Shown here: in pieces, positions 1-9,105 of the stretch
Layout of the letters: each line of letters starts with the position of its first letter
Position numbering within the stretch: position 1 is the stretch's first letter
NCBI GenBank assembly: GCA_036399495.1
Contig: DASWMZ010000110.1
Span: forward strand, 1-59,637
Reading direction: 5' to 3'
DNA: 59,637 nucleotides
Origin: Paradesertivirga sp036399495
Lineage (GTDB): Bacteria > Bacteroidota > Bacteroidia > Sphingobacteriales > Sphingobacteriaceae
Program-made: the position numbers and the translations under genes
Notes under the pieces: generated by a model
What the model was told of the DNA's origin: nothing
Databases searched by the model: none
Seen by the model: only the letters and a program-made list of their open reading frames with translations

Positions 1-2305
1 GACCGATATGAGCTATCAGTACGCCTATGATCCTACCTCAAAACTACTGACAGGCCTAAACTTAACCAATACCGATGGCAACAATGCTTCCTACTCCTAT
101 ACTTACGATAGCTACAAACGGTTAAGCACTGCCACTGAAGACAACGAGTATGCCCGTTTTGTAAAGACGCTCACTTATGACAGCTTTGGCAGAGTATTTA
201 CCGAAACCTCAGAAGCAAAGAACGAAACGAACAATAAGACGGCCACCAAAACCCTTGTTAATAACTACGTAAATGGCGGATTAAAATTCATCACTGATAA
301 CAGCACGGGAGTAAGGATATGGGAAGTAATCAGCGTTAATGCCCGCAGCCAGGTAACCATGGCCTATCTACACAGCAGTGCCATGAAGCAGACCAATGCT
401 TACGATGATTACGGTTTCCCGCAGGAGATGAAGACCGAAAAGCTTGGAGCTACCAATACGGTATTAATGGATTTAGACTATACGTTCGACCCGTTGAAAG
501 CCAACCTTAGCAATCGTAATAATAGTATGTTTCCAGGTGCTGAAAGCTTTGCATATGATGGCCTTGACCGCCTGACCAGCTTTAATGATATCAACGGTCC
601 GCAAATCCATACCTACGATATCAGAGGGCGAATTACCAATAACAGTGCTTTGGGGGATTACCAGTTTCTAAATAATAATTCATACCAGCAAACCGGGTTA
701 AACACCTTGACCAGTACTGCAAGCACGTACTACCAGGCAAGGAAGTTGCAGCAAATTAGTTACAATGCCTTTAAGAGCCCGGTAGAAATAGCCGAGCAGG
801 GCAAAGAAAAAATCAGCTTCCAGTATAATGCTGCACAGCAAAGATCTCATATGTACTATGGTGATGAAGCCGCAGACAAAATGTCCCGCAGATACCGCAG
901 GCATTATAGTGAAGACGGCAGCATGGAGATCACCGAAGACATGCAGGCAGGTACCACTAGTTTTGTGTTTTATATGGGAGGCGATGCCTACTCCGCTCCT
1001 GCGCTTTGGAAAGAAGTACATAGCAATACCACTACTACTATCACGCAAAACCTATATTACCTGCACCGAGATTATCAGGGAAGCATCCTGCTTATTACCG
1101 ATAACCAGGGCGTTGCAAAAGAGAAAAGACAATTTGATGCCTGGGGGAATATTGTAAAGCTGACGGACGGGAACGGCAACAACCTGGCGGCTTTCGTAAT
1201 CACCGACAGAGGATATACCGGGCATGAGCACCTGATGGGTGTTGGGCTTATCCACATGAACGGAAGGCTGTATGATGCGAAGCTGCACCGGTTCTTGCAG
1301 CCGGATAATTTTGTTCAGGACCCGAGTAATACGCAGAACTTCAATAGATATGGGTATGTATTGAATAATCCTACTAAGTATACTGATCCGAGTGGGGAGG
1401 TGCCACTGTTAGCTGTATTCATCATGTCAGGGCTGGTTAATGTTGCATTTAATTTAGACCATATTGATAATTTTGCCCAAGGATTTGGATATCTTGTTGT
1501 TGGAGGCACGGCAAGCTTGGTTGGAGCGGGTGTTGGTAGTGGGATGAGTTCGTTTATAGGTGGAAGCACTGGTTTTATTCCAGGGGCTGCAGTGGGTGCA
1601 TCCAGTTCCTTTGCTTCTGGCTTTACATCGGGTTTTGGAAATGCCCTGATGGGAGGGTCATCTTTAAACTCTGCGTTTTATTCGGGATTCAATAATGGAA
1701 TTGCAGGGGCAATTACTGGAGGAATAATGGGGGGTATTAGTGGCGGATTAAACGCGGTCAGAAATGATGCAAACTTTTTCTCTGGAAAAACCACCTTGGA
1801 CCTCTCTAAAGGTATTGGAGCACATAATATTTCTAATACAAATCAAACGGTTGAAGCTAAGTATGTAGGTAAATATAGAGATGGAATACCGGTTTATGAG
1901 TCGCAAAAATTGGGCGATTATAGAGCTTCCAAAGAGTTAAGGTCCGGGGGAATCACATTACCGAGTGAAGCGGGGGGAAGAATTGCTGTTGGTCAAGGAG
2001 TGTTTTCTAGAAATTACGACCCATTTTTGATGAAACACGAGTTTGGGCACATTTTGCAAGCTAGGAAGTTAGGACTTGTTGGCTTTTACAATCTAATAGG
2101 AAAGGGAAGTTTAATGAGTGGTGCGATGGATGGAAAGTTTGGTCATGAGCATAAAGATTTCTGGACTGAGACTTGGGCAAACTATGAATCGTACAAGTAT
2201 TTCAAACATCAGCCGGGCACTTGGCCAACCGACAGATTTCCAATTAAAGACCTCAGCCTCTGGGATACCATACGAATTAGAACAGCCACACCACTATGGC
2301 CTTAA
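1..2305 (+). CDS. Rhs-repeat polymorphic toxin, 3' part, with HExxH tip
   Basis: The reading frame is already open at base 2, so the gene begins left of the window; the first ATG (8) is probably internal. YD-type repeats fill the first 400 residues counted from that ATG. The Rhs core follows at about 404-465, with the RYGYVLNNP and YTDPSGE signatures that close the cage. The remaining 300 residues are the variable tip: a Gly/Ala/Ser-rich stretch (about 475-590), then a domain with HEFGH (about 677-681) and a later HEHKDFWTE. The HExxH pattern suggests a zinc metallopeptidase-type effector; Bacteroidetes Rhs proteins often carry tips of this look. Export by a secretion system is family knowledge, not seen here. 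Codon use is lower in GC and rougher in the tip than in the core, typical of tip exchange. The family call is firm; the peptidase activity is inferred. Confidence 0.88.
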   Translation, partial: TDMSYQYAYDPTSKLLTGLNLTNTDGNNASYSYTYDSYKRLSTATEDNEYARFVKTLTYDSFGRVFTETSEAKNETNNKTATKTLVNNYVNGGLKFITDNSTGVRIWEVISVNARSQVTMAYLHSSAMKQTNAYDDYGFPQEMKTEKLGATNTVLMDLDYTFDPLKANLSNRNNSMFPGAESFAYDGLDRLTSFNDINGPQIHTYDIRGRITNNSALGDYQFLNNNSYQQTGLNTLTSTASTYYQARKLQQISYNAFKSPVEIAEQGKEKISFQYNAAQQRSHMYYGDEAADKMSRRYRRHYSEDGSMEITEDMQAGTTSFVFYMGGDAYSAPALWKEVHSNTTTTITQNLYYLHRDYQGSILLITDNQGVAKEKRQFDAWGNIVKLTDGNGNNLAAFVITDRGYTGHEHLMGVGLIHMNGRLYDAKLHRFLQPDNFVQDPSNTQNFNRYGYVLNNPTKYTDPSGEVPLLAVFIMSGLVNVAFNLDHIDNFAQGFGYLVVGGTASLVGAGVGSGMSSFIGGSTGFIPGAAVGASSSFASGFTSGFGNALMGGSSLNSAFYSGFNNGIAGAITGGIMGGISGGLNAVRNDANFFSGKTTLDLSKGIGAHNISNTNQTVEAKYVGKYRDGIPVYESQKLGDYRASKELRSGGITLPSEAGGRIAVGQGVFSRNYDPFLMKHEFGHILQARKLGLVGFYNLIGKGSLMSGAMDGKFGHEHKDFWTETWANYESYKYFKHQPGTWPTDRFPIKDLSLWDTIRIRTATPLWP

Positions 2306-2316
2306 CTTACTTGCAA

Positions 2317-2784
2317 ATGAAAAATTTAATTTACTTTTTGTTAATTTCCTGTCTGTTTACTTGGGGGTGCCCGGCCTATGATCCACCGTCCGGCTCTTTA
2401 GAAATATTAAATTACACGGATTCCCCAATATATGTACTTAGTACCTGTTCGGAAGAACTATCAGCTAATGAACCTGGGCTTGAACTTTTCCTTAATAGAG
2501 GAAATGTAAAAAGTACCGATCAATGTGGAATAACGCTCAAAGACACTATCGCCCCAAATTATAGAATAGATGCATATAGCTGGGGAGCGGTGTATATTGG
2601 TGGCACCGCTGGTAATCCCGTTTTAAACTGTAGTAGTAAAAAGGTATCTGTCTTCTTTTTCAGCGAGAAAACTATTCGATCTCGAAAATGGGAGACTATT
2701 ATAAGCGATTCTCTTTACGACAGGAGGATGATCCTGACAGAAGCAGAATTAAAAAAGGCATGTTTTCGAATTACCTATGATTAA
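2317..2784 (+). CDS. Small lipoprotein, candidate immunity partner of the Rhs toxin
   Basis: I start at ATG 2317, which gives a lysine followed by a hydrophobic segment and a cysteine (MKNLIYFLL...FTWGC), a lipoprotein signal. The in-frame ATG at 2296 would overlap the Rhs stop and put seven extra residues before the signal. The mature part (about 135 residues) has six or so cysteines and no family I recognise. It follows the Rhs gene by 11 bp on the same strand, the usual place for an immunity gene. A periplasm- or surface-facing lipoprotein would fit protection against an exported peptidase. The role is inferred from position only. Confidence 0.6.
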   Translation: MKNLIYFLLISCLFTWGCPAYDPPSGSLEILNYTDSPIYVLSTCSEELSANEPGLELFLNRGNVKSTDQCGITLKDTIAPNYRIDAYSWGAVYIGGTAGNPVLNCSSKKVSVFFFSEKTIRSRKWETIISDSLYDRRMILTEAELKKACFRITYD

Positions 2785-2888
2785 TAAGAATAAGTTTAGT
2801 ATATGCCATTCTTCCCCCAGCTAGTGCGAGCGTGTAAGTTGAGAGCTGGTGCGAGTTTTCAACTGGTACCAATTTTATAAAGACAAGA

Positions 2889-2918
2889 AGCCTGGTTCAA
2901 TTTGAGCCAGGACTTTTA
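2889..2918 (+). terminator. Rho-independent terminator after the Rhs/lipoprotein unit
   Basis: A 9-bp stem (2891-2899 with 2903-2911, one G-U pair, 3-nt loop) is followed by a short T tract. It sits about 100 bp after the lipoprotein stop. Between them, 2819-2870 holds an imperfect repeated and partly palindromic motif (agctRgtgcgag) that looks like a degraded REP-type element. Confidence 0.6.
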
Positions 2919-3042
2919 TTCCAACAAGCTTCGAAGTTGGGGGTTCGTTAATATTTTGACAAAATGTATCGCTAAGAGATTTTCGGGTGATCACACTCTT
3001 TGGCTAACCTACACTCTGATCTTCCTGGATTTAATATAATGT

Positions 3043-3681
3043 TCAACTGTTATTCTTATGACACCCAATATTCGTCCGATTGCATGATATAATTAGTCTC
3101 TTTACCTTCATCACAGTTTTAGTAGATGTATTTGCTACCTTGCTTACCTCTCTCACGGTAAAGCCTTTCTTTAGCGACTTTGCAATTATTAAAGAGCTTT
3201 GTTTCTGTAGAAACTTTAAGTCGCTTTCATGGGAGCCATTCGGTCTACCTAGTTTACCGCCATTCTGAACATAAACCATTCTACCTACAGTAGTTCTTTC
3301 TTTGATATTCTGTAGTTCCATTTCGTACAAAGAAGACATTACAGAACTAATCATCTTCCAAATGGGATTTCGTATACCGTCTGGCCGTGATTGTAAACCG
3401 AGATTTCTAATAGTAACATTTATTTCTTTTGATTCCAGCCAATCAAGGGTACTGATAACATCGCCTGTATTTCGACCTAGCCTGGAGAATTCTTCTACGA
3501 TTAGATCAGTAACCTTATCATCATCGACTAGCTTGACTAACCGTTTAGCTTGTGGCCGTTCCTTAAAAGAAATACTACCTGAAACCTTATCCATAAGAAC
3601 TAGGTCGTATTTTTCTTTATCGTCAGTAAACCTAAGGCCAGTCTGTTGGAGTGTCGAAACCCGATTATATTTAACTTTCAT
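3043..3681 (-). CDS. Serine site-specific recombinase (resolvase/invertase type)
   Basis: The protein starts MKVKYNRVSTLQQTG, where the serine of RVST is the expected nucleophile of the resolvase catalytic domain. EEFSRLGRNTGDV is the second catalytic-site motif, with the paired arginines. Residues about 150-205 form a lysine-rich tail with a helix-turn-helix-like segment (FTVREVSKVANTSTKTV). I start at 3681 rather than 3702 because the upstream MCELFYN adds nothing to the fold. About 212 residues is normal for small serine resolvases. It points away from the degraded second resolvase at 3865-4358. It may mobilise or invert nearby DNA; the target is unknown. Confidence 0.85.
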   Translation of the reverse strand: MKVKYNRVSTLQQTGLRFTDDKEKYDLVLMDKVSGSISFKERPQAKRLVKLVDDDKVTDLIVEEFSRLGRNTGDVISTLDWLESKEINVTIRNLGLQSRPDGIRNPIWKMISSVMSSLYEMELQNIKERTTVGRMVYVQNGGKLGRPNGSHESDLKFLQKQSSLIIAKSLKKGFTVREVSKVANTSTKTVMKVKRLIISCNRTNIGCHKNNS

Positions 3682-3806
3682 GTTGTAAAATAATTCACAC
3701 AATAAAAGTATAACAAAAAACTAACTGTTTCACCAATAATGCTGTATTTATCTTAGTAGGGGTGTGTTCTTTTTAGTTATGATTTAATGAAATACACGTT
3801 AGCAAT

Positions 3807-3846
3807 CATGACTTCGTTTTGGCTCATTCATGAATTCGTTTTAGCC
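3807..3846. repeat. Imperfect 18-bp direct repeat upstream of the broken resolvase
   Basis: Two copies of catgaNTTCGTTTTRGCY lie 22 bp apart (3807-3824 and 3829-3846), just ahead of the degraded resolvase. Two helical turns of spacing fits a recombinase subsite pair, but this is only suggestive. Confidence 0.35.
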
Positions 3847-3864
3847 GTTACAGATCATTAAAAA

Positions 3865-4358
3865 GATGAACTAAAAAGGTTAGGCTGTGAAAAAATATTT
3901 GAAGAAAAAATCTCTGGCAAAATCAAAAGAGAGGCTGCGTTAAAAGATCTGATGCAGACGCTTCGAAAAGGAGATTCTGTGGTCGTATGGAAACTTGACA
4001 GATTGGGAAGAAGTTTAAGGGATCTAATTGATGTTGTTGCTGAAGTTCAAAGTTAAGGTGCAGAGCATTAATACAGAAATAGCTACAGGCAGGTTCACCT
4101 TCAACATATTTGCTTCACTAGCTGAGTTTGAAAGAGAGAACCTTAGCTGGATTATCAGTAGCCAGAGCAAGAGGAAGAATGGGGAGTAGAAAAGCTGGAT
4201 TATCTCCTAAGCGTTGTCGAAAGCTTGAACTGTTTTAGTTCTGTATAAGATACAGATGCAACCTACTTAAACAAATTAGTGAACAATTAGGATTGAGCAG
4301 AGCCACCTGTTGTAGATATATTGAAATCGCAAAAGAGCTGGAAGCTGCAAATACTTAA
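3865..4358 (+). pseudogene. Degraded DNA invertase/resolvase (Pin/Hin-like serine recombinase)
   Basis: Three reading frames must be joined to recover a resolvase. The first (from 3865) reads DELKRLGCEKIF and VVWKLDRLGRSLRDL, and ends at a stop near 4055. The second reads TGRFTFNIFASLAEFEREN. The third reads ARARGRMGSRKAGLSPK, a stop, then ISEQLGLSRAT, the C-terminal helix-turn-helix. The N-terminal catalytic serine region is missing. These are the classic segments of the Hin/Pin/Tn3-resolvase subgroup, a different subgroup from the intact recombinase at 3043. At least two frameshifts and an internal stop make it non-functional. Confidence 0.85.
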
Positions 4359-4682
4359 ACGATCTTTAAAGAAATAAGAACCTAATTTGACAGCTTCCAG
4401 TTTGAAAATGCAAACTACTTGAACCCTATGATGTTAATCACAATTAAGATAACAAATCACTAACTATTTATTCAAACCCCTCACTATACCTCTTCAGTAT
4501 GTGCTTTATTTATTAAATCACACAATACCCTAACTTTTAATGCTATGTTAAAACGAAAGCAGAATACTAAATATATTAGTATATCTTTATGCCCTAATAG
4601 AGCATATTGTTAAATAATTAGTATGTTTAAGGTGTGTGTAAGCTTTTTAAAGACTTGAGTGGTAAAATATCTTTTTAAATAG
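4359..4682. other. AT-rich gene-free stretch before the methylase gene
   Basis: No reading frame, hairpin or repeat stands out. It should hold the promoter of the methylase-nuclease operon. I see no convincing Bacteroidetes -33/-7 pair; the nearest candidates are near-matches to TAnnTTTG around 4620-4630. Confidence 0.4.
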
Positions 4683-7600
4683 ATGGAGAAAGATTTCTTT
4701 ATCAGTGAATTAGAATTTGAGCGGGCGATATCAACGACGGACGGGAAATCCGAGTTATCTGACTATCAAAATGATGTAATTAATTTCGCCAAGACATCTG
4801 GTATTGATAAAGTGTACTTCTGCGCTGACCTCCCGGCGGTGTTTATAAAAAAAGTTCAGGATTTTGGATTAAATTCTCTACAGATAATATCACGTATCCA
4901 TCATGATGTATGGAACTATAAGAAGGTATTGCAATTTTATGTGATTTCAGAAGTAGAAATTCGCATATACAATTGTTCTGAAAAACCAATTTACTTATCA
5001 CAAGAAACAGATTTTGAAAGTGAAACTCAAAAGCTGGAATTATATCGTTGTAAAAAAGCAGACAAGGAGAAATTAGCAACATTAAATAGAATATTTTCAC
5101 GTATAGCTGTAGATACAGGGCTAATCTGGTCATTAGAAGAAGCCGCTGCGATCAGGAAGAAGATCAACTTACAACGTAGGGTTGATAAATATCTCATTGA
5201 AAGCTTGATTAATGTGGCAGCCAGATTAAAGGAAGACGGCTTATCGGATATCAATTTAATCCATAAATTGATTATGCGATCCTTGTTTCTATTGTTTTTA
5301 GAAGATAGAGATGCCACTGATGAGGCGTTTTATAAAGCGATAGAAAACAACGCAGAAAGTTATTTTGACATATTAGGAAGTGTACCAGCTACTTATAAAT
5401 TATTTCAAGAATTAGAAACCCACTTCAAAGGCAATTTATTTACGGTAAATGATGACGAGCAGGAAATGGTTAAGCCACACCATCTTGATCTTATTAGGAA
5501 ATGCTTTATAACTGGACTTGATAATCCAAACCAACTTGAGTTATTTGATAATTGGAGAATTTTTAATTTCAAAATTATTGAGATAGAACTTCTTAGTGAG
5601 ATTTATGAAAACTTTTTAACAGCTGTTGACGCTAAAAAGAAAGATGAGACAGGTACTTTTTATACTCCACCGTCACTTGTAGAATTAGTCTTAAATCAAA
5701 AACTTCCAGTAAATAGCACTGAAATTAAATATAATGTTAAAATACTTGACCCTGCCTGTGGTTCAGGAATTTTCCTTGTGGAAAGCTTTAAACGGCTAAT
5801 CAAGCGGTATGAAAATAATAAGGGTGAAAAGCTAACTGATTATACTGTTCTAAAAAAATTATTGATTGATAATATTTATGGGATTGAATTAGATCCTAAA
5901 GCTATTAAAGTTGCAGCTTTTAGCCTTTATTTAGCTTTATTGGAAAATCTTAACCCAAAGACACTTTGGCAAAAAAAGGAATTGCCTAACCTAATCAGTG
6001 ATCCATTAGATTCGACACTTAAAGAGCAGGGTAGGAATTTATTTAGACGAGATACAATATCTGAAAACCTTGATATTGAGGAGTTACAATTCGACTTGGT
6101 AGTTGGCAACCCTCCATTTGGAACAAAAAGCCTCTCTAAAACCATTCGTGATTATTGTGAAAGTTATGGTTTTGCTAAAGAAATGGTCTTACCATTTTTG
6201 CATAAGGCAATCAAGTTTTCCCCAAAGGGTGAAATCGCTTTGATTTTTAATACCAAAGTTCTAACCAATACAAGTACTACCTATCAAAAGTTTAGAGATT
6301 GGCTGTTCAATGAATGTTACGTTGAAAAGGTATTTAATTTCTCAATTCTACGTAAAGTTCCCACAAACTTAGGAGGGTCGCTGTTTGGATCAGCAGTGGG
6401 CCCTATCAGTATTGTGTTTTATCAAAAAGAGAATCCTCCAGTAGAGGATGAGAACATAATTTATTATGCTCCTAAAACATACCTTAAAATGGATGTGCTG
6501 GAAGGAATAGTTATAGACAGTACTGATATAAAGTATTTACGTAGGACTGATTGTAGGGCATCTAATGCTAAAATATGGAAGATTGCTATGTGGGGTGGCA
6601 TAGGCGATATCAATTTAATTAAGAAATTAGATTCTGGGAGTAAACTTTCTGACTATATAGCTGTAAAAAAAATTAAGAAAGGTTTAGGTCTTCAGTTTCT
6701 TATGGATTCAACAAAAAAACCCATAATCGATGACGAAATACCTAATAATTATTTACCACCTAAAAATATAGAAAGATATCATTCGGAAACTTTTATTCAG
6801 CTGAATGAGGGCTTAACCCCCAATTCTGTAAAATTATATGCTAAGCACTATGATCTAAATCCTGACAAACTGCCTAAGATCAATGCCTTTAGAAGGACAG
6901 GCGTTAAAGCAGCCTATCGGGCTCCACATGTTTTAATTAAAGAAGGCTTGAGTAATTGGCAAGTATGCAGTTCGTATATTGGAACAGCCTGTTCATTTAA
7001 CAGCAAGGTTCTCGGCTTGCATCATTCAGATGAAAGGATTTTGAAGGGGCTTTCTTGTTATATCAATTCTAACCTTGCATATTATTACTTATTTATGGTC
7101 TCGGCATCAATTGGTATTGAGCGGGAAGAAATCAAGCCTAATGAAGTTTATGATCTTCCATTTGCTCTAAATGATGAGCAGCTTTATACATTAGCTGATG
7201 TATATGACAAAGAAATAATGGGTAATGAAATTTTCAAAACTGATTTGTCTCGATTTGAAAGTGAGATAAATGAGTTGATCTATAATTTTTTCAATCTTTC
7301 TGCAAAAAGTCAGATGATCATTGAAAATGCAGTGAAAGTTACCTTCCCATTATTATTTAAGGGTAGTAAGTCTCCCAGTTTGTTACCGGTTACAGAAGAG
7401 GTATCTAAGGAGTATGCTCAAACGTTAAGTATTGAGTTAGGTGATTATCTTCATAAGTCAGAATTGAAAGTGGCAGCAACTATTTATCGATTATATAAAA
7501 GCAGCCCGTTAGCAATGATAAAACTAAGCTTTGGGAGAGTAAGTGAAATTAATTACTCTTCAGAAGACGTAACTACTGAACTAAAACAAATTGATAAACA

Positions 7601-7766
7601 ATTGTACAAAAAAGAGGCTACCAACATTTTTTTTAGAAAAAAGTTAAATTACTATGATCAGGATGATATTTACATCATTCGACCTAATCAAAGAAGATTT
7701 TGGTCAAAGGGAGCGGCAATAGAAGATGCTACTGAGTTACTTAACGAAATATTACACATGCGTTGA
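4683..7766 (+). CDS. N-6 adenine DNA methyltransferase, Eco57I/type II-like, 1027 aa
   Basis: Motif I (AdoMet binding) is LDPACGSGIF near residues 355-364, and motif IV is GNPPFG near 475-480, the NPPF form that marks adenine-N6 methylases. The first 340 residues precede the methylase core and include a segment (DLPAVF...KVLQFYV...VEIRIYNC) that is usual in long Eco57I-like enzymes but has no clear PD-(D/E)xK site. Residues about 650-900 resemble a target-recognition region, and the last 100 a helical tail. The stop is followed after one base by the ATG of a nuclease-like gene (TGAGATG), so the two are probably translated together as a restriction-modification or defence pair. Function of the domain: firm. 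Whether it methylates host DNA constitutively or acts inside a defence system: inferred. Confidence 0.88.
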   Translation: MEKDFFISELEFERAISTTDGKSELSDYQNDVINFAKTSGIDKVYFCADLPAVFIKKVQDFGLNSLQIISRIHHDVWNYKKVLQFYVISEVEIRIYNCSEKPIYLSQETDFESETQKLELYRCKKADKEKLATLNRIFSRIAVDTGLIWSLEEAAAIRKKINLQRRVDKYLIESLINVAARLKEDGLSDINLIHKLIMRSLFLLFLEDRDATDEAFYKAIENNAESYFDILGSVPATYKLFQELETHFKGNLFTVNDDEQEMVKPHHLDLIRKCFITGLDNPNQLELFDNWRIFNFKIIEIELLSEIYENFLTAVDAKKKDETGTFYTPPSLVELVLNQKLPVNSTEIKYNVKILDPACGSGIFLVESFKRLIKRYENNKGEKLTDYTVLKKLLIDNIYGIELDPKAIKVAAFSLYLALLENLNPKTLWQKKELPNLISDPLDSTLKEQGRNLFRRDTISENLDIEELQFDLVVGNPPFGTKSLSKTIRDYCESYGFAKEMVLPFLHKAIKFSPKGEIALIFNTKVLTNTSTTYQKFRDWLFNECYVEKVFNFSILRKVPTNLGGSLFGSAVGPISIVFYQKENPPVEDENIIYYAPKTYLKMDVLEGIVIDSTDIKYLRRTDCRASNAKIWKIAMWGGIGDINLIKKLDSGSKLSDYIAVKKIKKGLGLQFLMDSTKKPIIDDEIPNNYLPPKNIERYHSETFIQLNEGLTPNSVKLYAKHYDLNPDKLPKINAFRRTGVKAAYRAPHVLIKEGLSNWQVCSSYIGTACSFNSKVLGLHHSDERILKGLSCYINSNLAYYYLFMVSASIGIEREEIKPNEVYDLPFALNDEQLYTLADVYDKEIMGNEIFKTDLSRFESEINELIYNFFNLSAKSQMIIENAVKVTFPLLFKGSKSPSLLPVTEEVSKEYAQTLSIELGDYLHKSELKVAATIYRLYKSSPLAMIKLSFGRVSEINYSSEDVTTELKQIDKQLYKKEATNIFFRKKLNYYDQDDIYIIRPNQRRFWSKGAAIEDATELLNEILHMR

Positions 7767-7767
7767 G

Positions 7768-8376
7768 ATGGCTGGAGCATTAAACCCCGTTTATGTAGCT
7801 GTATTTAAAAATGAATTTCATACCAGGTGTATACAGCTAGTAATTAATGCATATTATTCTGCCATATCAGCTAAGGTAATTATAACCACGTTAGAGGAGG
7901 AGGATATTACAGCAGTACTATCAAGGTTCATTGATGATAACCCACAAAGATTGGACTGGTGTATTATAAACAATACGGAAGACCGTCTACGCGATGATAA
8001 GATCGCCGTCACAAAGGGGTTTGCTAAAAAATCCGCAAGGATAGATTTAAGATTTACTACAATAAACTCGTCATTTGAATATAGATACTATATGGAGGCT
8101 AAAAATCTTAAAGAAAGAGATTCTGCCTTAAAAAGAAGATATATCAAAACGGGTATTGATAATTACGTGTCTACGAAGTACCATGATGGCTTTTTGGTAG
8201 GTTATTTATTAGAGGGTAATGTTTCAAATAACGTATCTGGGTTGAATAAGCTTCTGATAAAGGATAAGCGTGATGGTGAAGTAATCAGCATTAGTGCTTC
8301 AATCAACGGGTATGCATATTATGTTTCTGATCACACTACGATTAAGATAAAGCATATGTTTTTGGACTTTACATAG
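7768..8376 (+). CDS. PD-(D/E)xK-like nuclease, partner of the methylase
   Basis: I start at ATG 7768, immediately after the methylase stop, giving 202 residues. The centre reads ARIDLRF (Asp93) and then YYMEAKNLK (Glu110, Lys112), which fits the D...ExK metal site of the PD-(D/E)xK fold. It is followed by RRYIKTGIDNYVS and a hydrophobic FLVGYLL strand, as in other restriction-like nucleases. The N-terminal 85 residues are helical and unassigned. No name from a known restriction system came to mind. The pairing with a long adenine methylase suggests the cleaving half of a two-gene type II-like system. An alternative is a non-cleaving accessory protein. Confidence 0.68.
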   Translation: MAGALNPVYVAVFKNEFHTRCIQLVINAYYSAISAKVIITTLEEEDITAVLSRFIDDNPQRLDWCIINNTEDRLRDDKIAVTKGFAKKSARIDLRFTTINSSFEYRYYMEAKNLKERDSALKRRYIKTGIDNYVSTKYHDGFLVGYLLEGNVSNNVSGLNKLLIKDKRDGEVISISASINGYAYYVSDHTTIKIKHMFLDFT

Positions 8377-8830
8377 CTCATCAATTTTTCCTGGTTTAGT
8401 AAATCTTGCTTGAACCGGTATGGCAATAACTGAAAGGTCAAGGTTGCCTGAGCATATCATCTATATATTACGAATTCGCATTAAACTTCTAGATTTCTCA
8501 TGACGTATTTCGAAAGGTTGGTTCTTTTCAGATATACATTTTAAGTATGCATCACGGTAAAGTATTTTCGGGGGATAACCATTACATCTATTATTAACAC
8601 CTACTTGAACCGTAAAATCAAATAACAGCTTAGTATTACTATTGGCGTGTCATCTTCACCGCAAAACGTTAGTTTTGTAATCCCGCCTATATACGGCATT
8701 GTAATTTAGGTTATTAATAGAGCTATTCTGCAATGTAATTTTCCAGCAACAAGATGGTCTCATAAAAATAGTCTTGAACAGAAATTTCAATTAACAGTAT
8801 CTGAAAAAGGTAAGGCAATATGGACTTGAA
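8377..8830. other. Gene-free stretch with an unstarted antisense coding remnant
   Basis: On the minus strand, about 8646 down to 8461 is open and reads like protein (for example GYPPKILYRDAYLKC) but has no start codon and begins after a stop. It is probably the 3' remnant of a lost gene. The rest shows nothing I can assign. Confidence 0.35.
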
Positions 8831-9040
8831 TTATTTTTTTTGTCTCCTTTCATTTGCTTTCCTAAGAAATTCATCATCTGGTTTCCAACTTGTTGATCCG
8901 TCACATATTCCTTCAGGGTCACATCCCAAATATTCGCATGGATCACAACCGTATTCTAGCCTACAAAGTTCTCTTGCTTCATTAATATTCCCAGCTTCAA
9001 TGATTAGCGGGCCATTACAATTAAAGTAATACTTCCACAT
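8831..9040 (-). CDS. Small Cys-containing acidic protein, 69 aa, unknown
   Basis: The frame reads MWKYYFNCNG, then LCRLEYGCDPCEYLGC and ICDGSTSWKPDDEF, and ends in a basic ERRQKK tail. The two spaced CDPxE-type repeats and sensible composition favour this strand over the overlapping plus-strand frame at 8820-9029. No signal peptide. No recognised family. It lies downstream of the phospholipase gene on the same strand with a 65-bp gap, so it may be the last gene of that unit. Confidence 0.45.
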   Translation of the reverse strand: MWKYYFNCNGPLIIEAGNINEARELCRLEYGCDPCEYLGCDPEGICDGSTSWKPDDEFLRKANERRQKK

Positions 9041-9105
9041 AATTTAAGATCTTAACTATTAAAAAAGTTATTCCATTACCTCTTGAATTTATATTATCCC
9101 TCATC

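Noticed and set aside
8820..9029. Plus-strand 69-aa frame opposite the small Cys-containing gene
   Set aside because: Composition is Ser/Pro/Leu-rich as expected of an antisense shadow; the minus-strand product looks more like a protein.
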